Source of the DNA: Bifidobacterium thermophilum
Lineage (GTDB): Bacteria; Actinomycetota; Actinomycetes; Actinomycetales; Bifidobacteriaceae
Length of the DNA stretch: 64,000 nucleotides
Direction of reading: 5' to 3'
Assembly: GCA_000741495.1 (NCBI GenBank)
Contig: JGZV01000002.1
Location: 237,443-301,442 of the forward strand
In this document: piece after piece, positions 38,222-47,380 of the stretch
Layout: every line of letters starts with the position of its first letter
How positions within the stretch are numbered: the first letter of the stretch is position 1
Notes under the pieces: generated by a model
Seen by the model: only the letters and a program-made list of their open reading frames with translations
What the model was told of the DNA's origin: nothing
Databases searched by the model: none
Made by a program: the position numbers and the translations under genes

Positions 38222-38824
38222 TTACTTCTTCTTGGACTTGGACTTCTTCTTTTCCGCTTCAAGACGGGCAAGAGTCTGCGAGGCCGGCTCCTGCGGCGCC
38301 TCGGTATGATGTTGGGCGTCACCGGGAAGCGGATCGGCATAGCCGAGATTCACATCCAGAAGACGCTGCGCCTCATCTTCGGAAATGTCTTCAGACAACG
38401 CAATCTCAGAGGTGAGAATGCTGCGTGCGCGGGTAAGCATGCGCTTCTCCCCCGCAGACAGGCCATGTTCGTCGACATTGCGCTGAGACAAGTCGCGCAC
38501 AACCTCGGCGATCTGATTGACGTCACCGGTGGAGATCTTCTCGACGTTGAGCTTATAGCGCCGGGACCAGTTCATTTCCTTCTCCACGATGGGGGTGCGC
38601 AAAATCTCGAACACCTTCGACACCGCTGCCGCGTCCACGATATCGCGGACACCCACCTTCTGCGCGTTCTCCACAGGAACATTGATGACCAGACCGTCAG
38701 AGGACAGGACTGACAGTTGGAGGTACTCCCGGGTCACGCCCTTCACCGTGCGTTCGGTAATCGCATCGACCCGTGCCGCACCATGACGCGGATACACGAC
38801 CATATCACCGACTTTGTAACCCAT
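38222..38824 (-). CDS. carD: CarD-family RNA polymerase-binding regulator
   Basis: Stabilises RNA polymerase open complexes, especially on rRNA promoters in actinobacteria. The 200-residue protein begins with the polymerase-interacting domain (KVGDMVVYPRHGAARVDAI), followed by a helical DNA-binding domain containing NWSRRYKLNVEKISTGDVNQ. The tail is lysine-rich (EAEKKKSKSKKK). The start at 38824 follows GGAGGG. Pairing with ispF is a common actinobacterial arrangement. Confidence 0.93.
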   Translation of the reverse strand: MGYKVGDMVVYPRHGAARVDAITERTVKGVTREYLQLSVLSSDGLVINVPVENAQKVGVRDIVDAAAVSKVFEILRTPIVEKEMNWSRRYKLNVEKISTGDVNQIAEVVRDLSQRNVDEHGLSAGEKRMLTRARSILTSEIALSEDISEDEAQRLLDVNLGYADPLPGDAQHHTEAPQEPASQTLARLEAEKKKSKSKKK

Positions 38825-39023
38825 GAACCCTCCGTGAAGCAAGCAGCCAAAGACTATATAACCTTACGTAGTATGCCCTCAGGCCGGGACTTGGGCGATT
38901 TTCCCCCCCGACGACGACGAATTTCCATAAAAAACACGCCGACACGGCGCGACATTCAGCAAAAAATATGCCTATGCTTCATATATGGCTATGAACAACA
39001 CGAGGATCAATGGAGATATCACC

Positions 39024-41255
39024 ATGTTCACTGTAGACCAAGGAAAGCTGGATGCTGTTAGCAACGCGACCTACTTCAACCCGCATGAGGTACTCGGCGG
39101 GCATATCGTAGAGGACGACCCCAACGGCACCGTCACCGTACGCGTGCTGCGCCCTCTCGCCAAGAAGGTCGACATCGTCACCGAGCGGGACGGCAAACGC
39201 GAACAGTACGCGGCGACCCACGAGCACAACGGGATTTTCTACGCGAACATCCCCGCGATCGCCACCGATGACGGCTGGGGTGTCCCGGATTACCGTGTCG
39301 CCACGACGTACGAGAACGGTGAGACCACGATTGAGGACGATCCATATCGCTACCTGCCGACGGTCGGCGATCTCGATATGTACCTGTTCGGCGAGGGGCG
39401 CCACGAGCGGCTGTGGGAGGCACTCGGCGCACGTGTCATGCATTACCAGGACCCGATGGGTTCCAGCGACGGCGTGAGCGGCAAACCCTTGGTCGGCACG
39501 GCATTCAGCGTATGGGCGCCCAATGCGCACGCGGTACGCGTCGTCGGCAATTTCAACGGCTGGGACGGCCGCAAGCACGCCATGCGCGAGCTGGGATCCT
39601 CCGGCATCTGGGAGCTGTTCATCCCCGGTGTGCAAGACGGCGAAGTCTACAAGTACCAAATCCTGAATGCGAACAATGAGTGGGTCATGAAAGCCGATCC
39701 GATGGAACGTTCGCACGAAATTCCGCCGGCAACCGGTTCCGTTGTAGTCGATTCGACCTTCACATGGGACGACGCCGCATGGATGGACCGCCGCAAGCGC
39801 ACCAATCCGCATGACGGTCCGGTCAGCATCTACGAAGTCCACGCCGGCAGCTGGAAGCAGGGCATCAAGAATTATCGCGACCTCGCCGACCAACTCGTCG
39901 ACTACGTCGCCAAGGAAGGCTTCACCCACGTCGAGTTCATGCCGTTGGCCGAACACCCCTTCGCCGGCTCTTGGGGCTATCAGGTGACCGGGTATTACGC
40001 CATCGATTCCCGTCTCGGCGGACCGGACGATTTCAAGTATCTGGTCGAGAAATTCCATGAGGCCGGCATCGGCGTCATCATGGACTGGGTTCCCGCCCAC
40101 TTCCCCAAGGACGCGTTCGCACTGGGACGCTTCGACGGCACCCCGCTGTACGAGGATCCCGACCCCACGCGCGGCGAGCATCCCGACTGGGGCACGTACA
40201 TTTTCAACTTCGGTCGGCACGAAGTGCGCAACTTCCTTGTCGCCAACGCGTGCTTCTGGCTGGACGAATACCATATCGACGCACTGCGCGTGGACGCGGT
40301 CTCCTCAATGCTGTATCTCGACTACAGCCGCAAACCCGGCCAGTGGCATCCGAATATCTACGGCGGCCGAGAAAACCTCGAGGCCATCGATTTCCTCAAG
40401 GAAGCTAATGCCACCGCGTATAAGAACAACCCAGGCATCATGATGATCGCCGAAGAATCCACCGCGTATCCGGGCATCACCGCACCGACCGATCAAGGCG
40501 GCATCGGATTCGGCCTCAAGTGGAATATGGGTTGGATGCACGACACCTTGCAATACCTGCACGAGGAGCCCATCAACCGCAAGTGGCATCACAACGAGAT
40601 CACCTTCTCGATGGTCTACGCGTATTCCGAACATTATGTTCTGCCGATCAGCCACGATGAGGTTGTCTACGGCAAGGGATCACTGTTCGGCAAGATGCCC
40701 GGCAACGATTGGCAGCGGTACGCCGGCGTGCGCGCCCTGTTCGCCTACCAGTGGGCGCATCCGGGTAAGAAACTGTCGTTCATGGGCAATGAAATCGCCC
40801 AATATGGCGAGTGGGACCACAACGGGTCAGTCGATTGGGATGCCCTCAATTGGAAGGAGCACCGCCAGATCCAGAAGCTGGTCGCTGATCTGAACGCCAT
40901 GTACAAGGCGCATCCGGCGTTGTGGAGCCAGGACTTCGACCCGGCCGGCTTCCAATGGCTGACCAGTGATGACGCGGATCACAATACGCTGAGCTTCGTG
41001 CGCATCGGCGCGAAGGACGAGCAGTTGGTCGTCGTGGTCAACTTCTCCGGCGAAGCATGGGAGGATTACCAGGTTCCACTGACCCGCGGAGGACGCTGGC
41101 GCGAAATCCTGACCACCGACGATGAGCAGTATGGCGGCTCGGGCATCCATAACGGCGAGTTCGAAGCCGACGCCGGTGCCTATCATTCTCGTGATTGGTC
41201 AGCGAAACTCACTATTCCGGCATTGGGAGCGGTATTCTTGGAACCAGAAAACTGA
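39024..41255 (+). CDS. glgB: 1,4-alpha-glucan branching enzyme
   Basis: Introduces alpha-1,6 branches into glycogen. The 743-residue protein has an N-terminal domain ([13 protein letters not shown]), a CBM48 domain ([20 protein letters not shown]) and a GH13 barrel with nucleophile in [18 protein letters not shown], acid/base in [12 protein letters not shown] and third acid in [15 protein letters not shown]. The ATG at 39024 is chosen since GGAG lies about nine bases upstream. A two-component system begins only 13 bases after the stop. Confidence 0.95.
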   Translation: MFTVDQGKLDAVSNATYFNPHEVLGGHIVEDDPNGTVTVRVLRPLAKKVDIVTERDGKREQYAATHEHNGIFYANIPAIATDDGWGVPDYRVATTYENGETTIEDDPYRYLPTVGDLDMYLFGEGRHERLWEALGARVMHYQDPMGSSDGVSGKPLVGTAFSVWAPNAHAVRVVGNFNGWDGRKHAMRELGSSGIWELFIPGVQDGEVYKYQILNANNEWVMKADPMERSHEIPPATGSVVVDSTFTWDDAAWMDRRKRTNPHDGPVSIYEVHAGSWKQGIKNYRDLADQLVDYVAKEGFTHVEFMPLAEHPFAGSWGYQVTGYYAIDSRLGGPDDFKYLVEKFHEAGIGVIMDWVPAHFPKDAFALGRFDGTPLYEDPDPTRGEHPDWGTYIFNFGRHEVRNFLVANACFWLDEYHIDALRVDAVSSMLYLDYSRKPGQWHPNIYGGRENLEAIDFLKEANATAYKNNPGIMMIAEESTAYPGITAPTDQGGIGFGLKWNMGWMHDTLQYLHEEPINRKWHHNEITFSMVYAYSEHYVLPISHDEVVYGKGSLFGKMPGNDWQRYAGVRALFAYQWAHPGKKLSFMGNEIAQYGEWDHNGSVDWDALNWKEHRQIQKLVADLNAMYKAHPALWSQDFDPAGFQWLTSDDADHNTLSFVRIGAKDEQLVVVVNFSGEAWEDYQVPLTRGGRWREILTTDDEQYGGSGIHNGEFEADAGAYHSRDWSAKLTIPALGAVFLEPEN

Positions 41256-41268
41256 AAGGTGGTCCCAT

Positions 41269-42021
41269 ATGCTCAACACTTCCTCGCACCAGAACACCGC
41301 TCGCACGATTCTGGTGGTCGAAGATGAACCCGATCTTGCCACTGCCATAGCGCAGCGCATCACTGCAAACGGTTGGACGGCACGCGTCGCCTCGGACGGC
41401 GCCTCTGCCGTCCGCGCGGCCAAGCAGCTCAAGCCCGATCTGGTCATCATGGATGTCATGCTTCCAGTGATGGACGGCATTGAAGCGACCAAACGCATCA
41501 TCGCCGAACGTCCCGTTCCCGTATTGATGCTCACGGCGCGCGACGCGGAATCCGACAAGGTGATGGGCCTTGGCGCTGGCGCCGACGATTACATGACCAA
41601 ACCGTTCTCGCCGCGAGAGCTCATCGCCCGTTGCGAAGCATTGTTGCGCCGTGTCGAACGTGCCACCATCATCGCCAAGAACATGGAAAACGAGAAGGTG
41701 CTCGACTTCGGGTCGTTGGTCATCGACCCGCGTCAACGCATCGTGACCCTCAACGGGGAACAGGTGCATCTGACCCCCACCGAATTCGATTTGCTTGCCA
41801 CACTGGCGCGCAAACCGAAAACCGTATTCAAGCGTGAAAAACTGCTTGAAGAAGTGTGGGACTGGCCGGATGCTTCCGGCACCCGTACCGTGGATTCCCA
41901 TGTCAAAGCGCTGCGTCACAAGCTGGGTTCCCAAATGATCCGCACCGCCCACGGCGTCGGATACGCTTTCGAGCCGCCGGAATCCGATGATGACACCGCT
42001 ACGGAAAGCGAGATGCGCTGA
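41269..42021 (+). CDS. OmpR-family response regulator
   Basis: A 250-residue DNA-binding response regulator. The receiver domain starts ILVVEDEPDLATAIAQRI, with the phospho-acceptor Asp in LVIMDVMLPVMDGIEATKRI and Lys in YMTKPFSPREL. The C-terminal winged helix has HLTPTEFDLLATLARKPKTV and GTRTVDSHVKALRHKLG. AAAGGTGG precedes the ATG. It follows glgB by 13 bases and overlaps the kinase gene by one base (TGATG). The target genes are unknown; the tight link to glgB suggests cotranscription. Confidence 0.93.
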   Translation: MLNTSSHQNTARTILVVEDEPDLATAIAQRITANGWTARVASDGASAVRAAKQLKPDLVIMDVMLPVMDGIEATKRIIAERPVPVLMLTARDAESDKVMGLGAGADDYMTKPFSPRELIARCEALLRRVERATIIAKNMENEKVLDFGSLVIDPRQRIVTLNGEQVHLTPTEFDLLATLARKPKTVFKREKLLEEVWDWPDASGTRTVDSHVKALRHKLGSQMIRTAHGVGYAFEPPESDDDTATESEMR

Positions 42022-43154
42022 TGGCGCAACAACCAGGCTCGTCGCCGTCCAGACAGCCGGCCGGGAAACAACCGAAAACAACCCGGCTGCTGGACAGCGA
42101 CCGGCCGATTGGATTCTTCTCCTCACTGAAATTCGAGCTCAGTGTCCTGATAGTCATTTCCACAGCCATCGCATTCGCTTTGGCTTGGGTACTGCTCAAA
42201 GTCGGGCTTACCGGTTGGGTTGCCATGCCCATCACGCTTGCCGTGGCCCTCGGCATCACCTATTTCTTCTCCCGCGGCTTGACCACGCCCTTGCGGCAGA
42301 TGCGCGACGCCGCCGAAGCCATGGCCGAAGGGGATTACAGCGTCCGAGTGAAAACCGGCACGGACAGCAATGACGAAATCGGCATGCTGGCACGCTCCTT
42401 CAATGAAATGGCCGAAGAACTCCAGCACGCCGACCAAATGCGCAACGACCTCATCGCCAATGTGAGCCATGAGCTGCGCACCCCGGTATCAGCATTGCAG
42501 GCGATGCTGGAAAATCTTGCGGATGGCGTCGTAGAACCTACGCCCGCCAATATGGAAAGTATCCTCAACCAGACCCATCGGCTGAGTGATCTCATCGCCT
42601 TCCTGCTGGACCTGTCCCGCATGGAAGCGGGGGCGGCGAGCCTGCAAGTCGAACGTTTCAATTTCGCCGATTTCATTGACGAAACCATCGAACCGCTGGA
42701 AATCGCGGATTCTGGCCACGCACACACCATTGAGGTGCACGTGCCTGACGATTTGGACATGGAGGGCGATCAGGACAGGCTCCGCCAACTGTTCACCAAT
42801 GTCATCGGCAACGCGTTGAAACATTCCCCCGATGACACCACCGTACTGATCGAAACCCGCGAAGACACGGCCAGCGACACCGTTGTGACCAATGTCGTCA
42901 ATTTCGGTTCACAGATTCCGCCGGAGGCACGCAGCGATATCTTCCGACGTTTTGTCAAAGGCAAAACAGGTCCGGGAACCGAATCCGGAGGTACGGGACT
43001 GGGATTGTCCATCGCCCGTTGGGCGGCGCAACTGCACGGCGGCACCGTGCGTGTCGTGGATGACCCTCGTGGGGCGGATTTTGAAATCACCCTGCCCAAA
43101 CACCATATCCCATCGGATGACAACCCCCCGCAATCAGCTGCGGACGCGGACTGA
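42021..43154 (+). CDS. Membrane sensor histidine kinase
   Basis: The 377-residue partner of the preceding regulator. Two membrane segments (about residues 32-70) have almost no extracellular loop between them, so the stimulus may be sensed in the membrane. A HAMP domain follows (RGLTTPLRQMRDAAEAMAEG), then HisKA with the phospho-His in ANVSHELRTPVSALQ and an ATPase domain with the G box GGTGLGLSIARWAA. Translation is coupled to the regulator through a TGATG overlap. A strong hairpin ends the unit. Confidence 0.92.
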   Translation: MAQQPGSSPSRQPAGKQPKTTRLLDSDRPIGFFSSLKFELSVLIVISTAIAFALAWVLLKVGLTGWVAMPITLAVALGITYFFSRGLTTPLRQMRDAAEAMAEGDYSVRVKTGTDSNDEIGMLARSFNEMAEELQHADQMRNDLIANVSHELRTPVSALQAMLENLADGVVEPTPANMESILNQTHRLSDLIAFLLDLSRMEAGAASLQVERFNFADFIDETIEPLEIADSGHAHTIEVHVPDDLDMEGDQDRLRQLFTNVIGNALKHSPDDTTVLIETREDTASDTVVTNVVNFGSQIPPEARSDIFRRFVKGKTGPGTESGGTGLGLSIARWAAQLHGGTVRVVDDPRGADFEITLPKHHIPSDDNPPQSAADAD

Positions 43155-43172
43155 GCGATTCATCCATACGCC

Positions 43173-43211
43173 ATGAATGGGGCACCACACGCAATGTGGT
43201 GCCCCATTCAT
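43173..43211 (+). terminator. Terminator after the two-component system
   Basis: ATGAATGGGGCACCACA pairs perfectly with TGTGGTGCCCCATTCAT around loop CGCAA, 19 bases after the kinase stop. Confidence 0.85.
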
Positions 43212-43238
43212 TGTCTGCACCATCACACATACTGGAGT

Positions 43239-43252
43239 CGAACATATGTTCG
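43239..43252. promoter_or_regulatory. LexA (SOS) box upstream of umuD-like gene
   Basis: CGAACATATGTTCG is a perfect palindrome and an exact match to the Gram-positive SOS consensus; the dyad extends to TCGAACATATGTTCGA (43238-43253). It ends 14 bases before the umuD-like start codon, so LexA binding would block transcription or initiation. Confidence 0.92.
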
Positions 43253-43266
43253 AATGGAGGTGTGCC

Positions 43267-43902
43267 ATGGTTGTCAGCGCGTATCAAGGATCATTCCCCG
43301 ATGCCGGCGCCATACCGCGCCATCACGGTGCCATCGAGCATGCCGGCGCTGTCGGCGCAGTCCGTCGCGCTGATATCCACCCCTCCCCTGTGCCCCAAGC
43401 GCTCGAAGCCGTACACGCCGGATTCCCTTCTGTTGCACAGGATTACTTCAACGGCGATTTCAGCCTCGACGAACATATCATCAATCATCCGGACACCACA
43501 TTCGTCGTGACAGTCGCCGGGGACTCGATGGTGAACGCCGGCATTTGGGATGGCGACCTGCTTGTCGTCGACCGTGCACTCGACCCGCAAGACGGCGACG
43601 TCGTCATCGCAGTCCTTGATGACGAGCTGACCGTCAAAAGACTCGTCTTACGCGGCCGAACGCCGATATTGCATCCGGAGAACCCCGCATACCCGGATTT
43701 CATCCCGGCAGCCGACCAGGAGCTCCTGATCTGGGGCGTGGTGGTCGGTAACTATCATTGGCAGCGCCAACCACACCGCCAACCGCATAAGCGACTCCCC
43801 TCGGTCACATATCCGGCAGACGGGCGCATGCACGCCTCCCAGACCACCCCATCTTCCCCGACACATCCTGAAATCTACCGGCATCATGGTTGGGGAGTGT
43901 GA
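43267..43902 (+). CDS. umuD: UmuD-like S24 self-cleaving protein
   Basis: A 211-residue member of the LexA/UmuD S24 peptidase family. The self-cleavage site Ala51-Gly52 lies in VHAGFPSVAQDYF, close to the UmuD pattern. The catalytic Ser87 is in VAGDSMVNAGI and Lys124 in LTVKRLVL. It has no helix-turn-helix, so it is UmuD-like rather than LexA. The N-terminal 50 residues and the C-terminal tail after the catalytic domain are longer than in E. coli UmuD. The start at 43267 is set by GGAGG at 43256-43260. It forms an SOS-controlled operon with the polymerase gene. Confidence 0.88.
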   Translation: MVVSAYQGSFPDAGAIPRHHGAIEHAGAVGAVRRADIHPSPVPQALEAVHAGFPSVAQDYFNGDFSLDEHIINHPDTTFVVTVAGDSMVNAGIWDGDLLVVDRALDPQDGDVVIAVLDDELTVKRLVLRGRTPILHPENPAYPDFIPAADQELLIWGVVVGNYHWQRQPHRQPHKRLPSVTYPADGRMHASQTTPSSPTHPEIYRHHGWGV

Positions 43903-43906
43903 CATC

Positions 43907-45238
43907 ATGCCGGGCGAGCACGCGCCGGCGAGCATGGTGGTGCTCGCTGATGCCAACAATTTCTTCGCCTCATGCGAAACGGTATTCCACCCTGAACTTG
44001 CCGGCAAGCCTGTGGTAGTGCTGTCCAATAATGACGGGTGCGTGGTGGCCAGATCCAACGAGGCAAAACAACTCGGCATCATCAACGGCACTCCTTGGTT
44101 CATGATCCGCGAAGCGGCTGAACGTGACCATGTCATCGCGCGCAGCTCCAATTATGAGCTGTACGGGAGCCTGTCGCGCCGGATGATGTCCGTACTTTCG
44201 ACATTCCTGCCGGGGCAGGAAGTCTATTCCATCGACGAATGCTTCATGCGGTCCCCTTGGGACGGCGAACGCACCCGTCAAATCTGCCTTGCCATGCGCC
44301 GCACCGTCCTGCAAGGCATCGGCATACCCGTCAGTGTCGGTGTCGCCCCGACTAAAACCTTGGCGAAAATCACCAACCACTGGGCCAAACGGCACGAAAG
44401 GTCCCACGGAGTGACCCTCTGGCATGACCTTGCACAGTCGGATGGCGGAGCAGGCATCTTGGCTTCCATCCCGATTGAAGACATTTGGGGTGTTGGACAC
44501 CGCTTGGCCAAACGTCTTCGCGGTATCGGCATCCGCCAGGCCGCCCAATTACGGGACAGCGACCCCGTCGCCATGAGACGCAGATTCTCCGTCCAATTGG
44601 AGCGCACCATCCTGGAATTGAACGGCTTCCCCTGCATCTATGATGACGATCACGCCGGCGGGAACACACGCAATACGGAACTGTTATGTTCCCGCATGTT
44701 CGGCGAACCGGTGCAAGGCGAGGATCATATCATTCAAGCCGTATCCGTCTACGCCCAATATGCGTGCAGGCGACTCCAACGCCAGCGCAGCCTGTGTACA
44801 ACGGTTTCGGCGTTCTGTTCCAGCGGCAATGTCCACACCGGCATCCCCTCGGCAGCCCATGGCAGTGTGACCCTTCCCGACCCCAGCGACGATCCGGTCA
44901 TCATCGCCGCCGCGGCCAGAACGGCATTGCATGGAAGCATCATCCCATCCGTATGCTACGCTCGGGCCGGAGTCCTCCTGACCGGTTTGATCGACGCCGA
45001 TACTTTTCATACCCTGCCCATGTTGGGAGCAAACAGCGACCCCGGCTTAAGTTCCGCACTAGAACAAGTCAACCGACGATTCGGCCCTATGCGTGTCGGT
45101 ATCGGATGCGCCGCAGGCATCAGAGGCGAAGGCCGGGCAAGTGAAGAAGTCGGTGCCCGCTGGGCGATGAAGCGCAATATGCTCTCGCAACGATGTACCA
45201 CACGATGGGAGGAAATGCCGGTCGTCCACGCGAACTAG
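43907..45238 (+). CDS. umuC: Y-family DNA polymerase (UmuC-like)
   Basis: Translesion polymerase, 443 residues. Catalytic Asp15 is in VVLADANNFFASCETVF, and Asp110-Glu111 are in YSIDECFM. The helix-hairpin-helix region (EDIWGVGHRLAKRLRGIGI) and the UmuC-type NNDGCVVARSNEAKQLGI are present. The start at 43907 lies four bases after the umuD-like stop and has GGGGAG upstream; an ATG at 43886 would overlap that gene. With the UmuD-like protein it likely forms an error-prone polymerase induced by DNA damage. Confidence 0.93.
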   Translation: MPGEHAPASMVVLADANNFFASCETVFHPELAGKPVVVLSNNDGCVVARSNEAKQLGIINGTPWFMIREAAERDHVIARSSNYELYGSLSRRMMSVLSTFLPGQEVYSIDECFMRSPWDGERTRQICLAMRRTVLQGIGIPVSVGVAPTKTLAKITNHWAKRHERSHGVTLWHDLAQSDGGAGILASIPIEDIWGVGHRLAKRLRGIGIRQAAQLRDSDPVAMRRRFSVQLERTILELNGFPCIYDDDHAGGNTRNTELLCSRMFGEPVQGEDHIIQAVSVYAQYACRRLQRQRSLCTTVSAFCSSGNVHTGIPSAAHGSVTLPDPSDDPVIIAAAARTALHGSIIPSVCYARAGVLLTGLIDADTFHTLPMLGANSDPGLSSALEQVNRRFGPMRVGIGCAAGIRGEGRASEEVGARWAMKRNMLSQRCTTRWEEMPVVHAN

Positions 45239-45256
45239 ACAGCGAATCCGGGCCGC

Positions 45257-45997
45257 TTATCCCGCCATTGATGCGGGCGACTCCGCCTGATGAGCAAACG
45301 GACGGGTGCCACGCGCCGGAGTATCCGCCAAAGCGAGCACCGCATGGACCACGACACCGGCAGATGTGAGTGTCCCGACGCATGCCCGCATCGTCGAACC
45401 TGTGGTGATGATGTCATCGAACAGCAACACCATGCTTTCCGGATGCACCCGATACGAGCCACGCATCCGGAATCGCGCATCAGCACGATCAACACGTTGC
45501 CGGGCATTCGATAACTGCACCGACCGTTTATGGCCAACAGCCGCGAGCATGCCGACAACCGTCGCATCCTTCCCGTGCTGTTCACGAAGTATCCGGCATA
45601 CCCGCTTCACCAGCACCGCCATATGCTGCCGGCCACGTGCCCTGGCGGAGGCCGCCGAGGACGGCACCGGGACCAGCACGATTGAGGACGCGGACCGCAC
45701 TTCAGGCAGATCAAGCGCCGCACGGGCAAGACACGCGGCGAATGGGATATCACATTCACGGTCGTCATGGTCCTTCCACGCCAACACCGCCGACCGGGCC
45801 GCACCGGTATATTGTGCGCATGCGACAGCCCCTGCCGTGACTCCGTAGACGGAGCGGGCCAGCCGCTTGTCGAACAAGTTCCGGCAGTCAGCGCACAGCA
45901 CAGCGTCAGGTGACCCGCATCCAGCGCACCCACGCGGCAGCAGGAGCAAACCGAGACGCGAAAGGAACAATGACTCAACCCGTGTACGTATGCTCAT
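45257..45997 (-). CDS. ComF-family phosphoribosyltransferase-like protein
   Basis: A 246-residue protein related to ComFC. It begins with a zinc-finger-like region with paired cysteines (CAGCGSPDAVLCADC), followed by a phosphoribosyltransferase fold with the PRPP-binding motif VLLFDDIITTGSTMRA. Relatives contribute to DNA uptake; the bifidobacterial role is unproven. It converges on the umuC-like gene with an 18-base gap. The start is not well supported by a ribosome site. Confidence 0.85.
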   Translation of the reverse strand: MSIRTRVESLFLSRLGLLLLPRGCAGCGSPDAVLCADCRNLFDKRLARSVYGVTAGAVACAQYTGAARSAVLAWKDHDDRECDIPFAACLARAALDLPEVRSASSIVLVPVPSSAASARARGRQHMAVLVKRVCRILREQHGKDATVVGMLAAVGHKRSVQLSNARQRVDRADARFRMRGSYRVHPESMVLLFDDIITTGSTMRACVGTLTSAGVVVHAVLALADTPARGTRPFAHQAESPASMAG

Positions 45998-46067
45998 ACC
46001 CTGAATCTACCGGCCACAGCACGGGTCAAGCGAACCATTGCCGGTCATGTGGTCAGAAGATGTCGCG

Positions 46068-46880
46068 CTATGCGATGACCGGCAGATGGCGCATCAACGC
46101 ATTGCACACCAAGAGCGTATCCTCCGGGCCAGCGACACGAATCGCCATGGTGCCTGCTCTGACCGCAGGATAATCATTGCCATCCGGATCCATACGGTCG
46201 CCGACGTAAATGATCTGTCCCACATCAATACCGAGAGCCTCGGCGAACTGTCGGACGGCGTACGCCTTATCCACACCACGCAACGAGATGTCAACGCTGG
46301 TCGACCCGCCGGAACGCACCGCCAAATCGGGGACATCAGCGCTGACCGCTTGGGCGAGCCGGTTCTTTTTCTCATTCGTGGGATCCCACGATTCCTTGGC
46401 GTCGAGCGGAGCAAGCTGGCCGAGAGCGGAGAACGTGATTTGACTGCCGCGATCCTCAATGCGTTCGCCCCATACACGCGACTCCCAGATCCCCTGCTCC
46501 TGTGCATGGCGTTTCAGTGAGCTGATGGCCGCCTCCCGTTCGGCGACGCTGAGGTTATGCTCATACACGCAAGCCCACTGCTCACCATCCCAATGGTAAT
46601 AGCGGGTTCCGCTGGTAGGCATCAAATGCATATTCGCTTTACATGCCCGGTCATCGAGCATGTCCAGAATCTGGCTACGGACCAAAGAAAACTGGCCTCC
46701 CGTAATCACAGCGAGCGGCAGGCGGTGGGTCAAAGCGGTCAGGCAATCCGCCATATCCTGCGAAATCGGTTTTTTCGACCGGGCGAGCGTGCCGTCGAGA
46801 TCAAAAGCAATCGCCTTCGCGCGGGACGCTATGGCATCCAAATCGAGTTCAGCCCAAGGGCGGATAGCACTCGCAGTCAT
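46068..46880 (-). CDS. HAD-superfamily phosphatase, Cof/phosphomannomutase-like
   Basis: A 270-residue hydrolase. HAD motif I is AIAFDLDGTLARS, motif II Thr is in LAVITGGQ, and the acidic motif is IIYVGDRMDPDGNDYPAV. The cap between motifs II and III (with RYYHWDGEQWACVYEHNLS) is of the C2B type seen in sugar phosphatases and eukaryotic-type phosphomannomutases. AGGAGG precedes the ATG at 46880. The substrate is probably a phosphosugar, but this cannot be fixed from sequence. Confidence 0.82.
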   Translation of the reverse strand: MTASAIRPWAELDLDAIASRAKAIAFDLDGTLARSKKPISQDMADCLTALTHRLPLAVITGGQFSLVRSQILDMLDDRACKANMHLMPTSGTRYYHWDGEQWACVYEHNLSVAEREAAISSLKRHAQEQGIWESRVWGERIEDRGSQITFSALGQLAPLDAKESWDPTNEKKNRLAQAVSADVPDLAVRSGGSTSVDISLRGVDKAYAVRQFAEALGIDVGQIIYVGDRMDPDGNDYPAVRAGTMAIRVAGPEDTLLVCNALMRHLPVIA

Positions 46881-46948
46881 GATTCCTCCTTGTACATACG
46901 CACTGAGTAATCCTATCGCAATCCTCACCTCGGCATACAGTTGACGAC

Positions 46949-47380
46949 ATGCTTCGAGCTCCATGGCAATCACACGTATACCGCAACAGGCACGGTCGCG
47001 GGATGCGTACCCCGATGTTCGGCGTGCGAATCCCCCGGTACAGGACGAAAAGCGGCATGTTTGACGATATGGTCGCTGCCCAGTTACGTCGATTAAGTGA
47101 CGCATGGCCGGATCTGATGCGTCCGGTCCAGTTCGCGGTCGAAGATGTTCCACCGTCCGACCCCGCTCCTTGGCAGACCGACCCCGACCTGTCGTCACAA
47201 TGCTTCACCGCTGGACGCGGCACGCCCGCCCGTATCGTGCTGTATCGCATGCCCATGCAGATGCATGCACGCACCCGCATGGATCTGCAGGCCGCCATCC
47301 GTGACGAACTGGTCAGCCGTCTGGCGGAATTATACGGTCGCAGGCCGGAGGAAATCGACCCGGAATGGGGTTTGGAATGA
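46949..47380 (+). CDS. Actinobacterial metallopeptidase-family (zincin-like) protein
   Basis: A 143-residue member of a family common in actinobacteria next to WhiB genes. The start is kept at 46949 because the early YRNRHGRGMRTPMF matches the conserved N-terminus. AVEDVPPSDPAPW and ARIVLYRMPMQ are family hallmarks. No HExxH zinc motif is visible (the equivalent region reads AIRDELVSRLAELYG), so catalytic activity is doubtful. Its stop codon abuts that of the convergent DUF5719 gene (TGA then TCA at 47378-47383). Confidence 0.8.
   Translation: MLRAPWQSHVYRNRHGRGMRTPMFGVRIPRYRTKSGMFDDMVAAQLRRLSDAWPDLMRPVQFAVEDVPPSDPAPWQTDPDLSSQCFTAGRGTPARIVLYRMPMQMHARTRMDLQAAIRDELVSRLAELYGRRPEEIDPEWGLE

Noticed and set aside
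46949..47380. Active zinc metallopeptidase
   Set aside because: The family name is kept, but no HExxH motif is visible, so I do not claim enzymatic activity.
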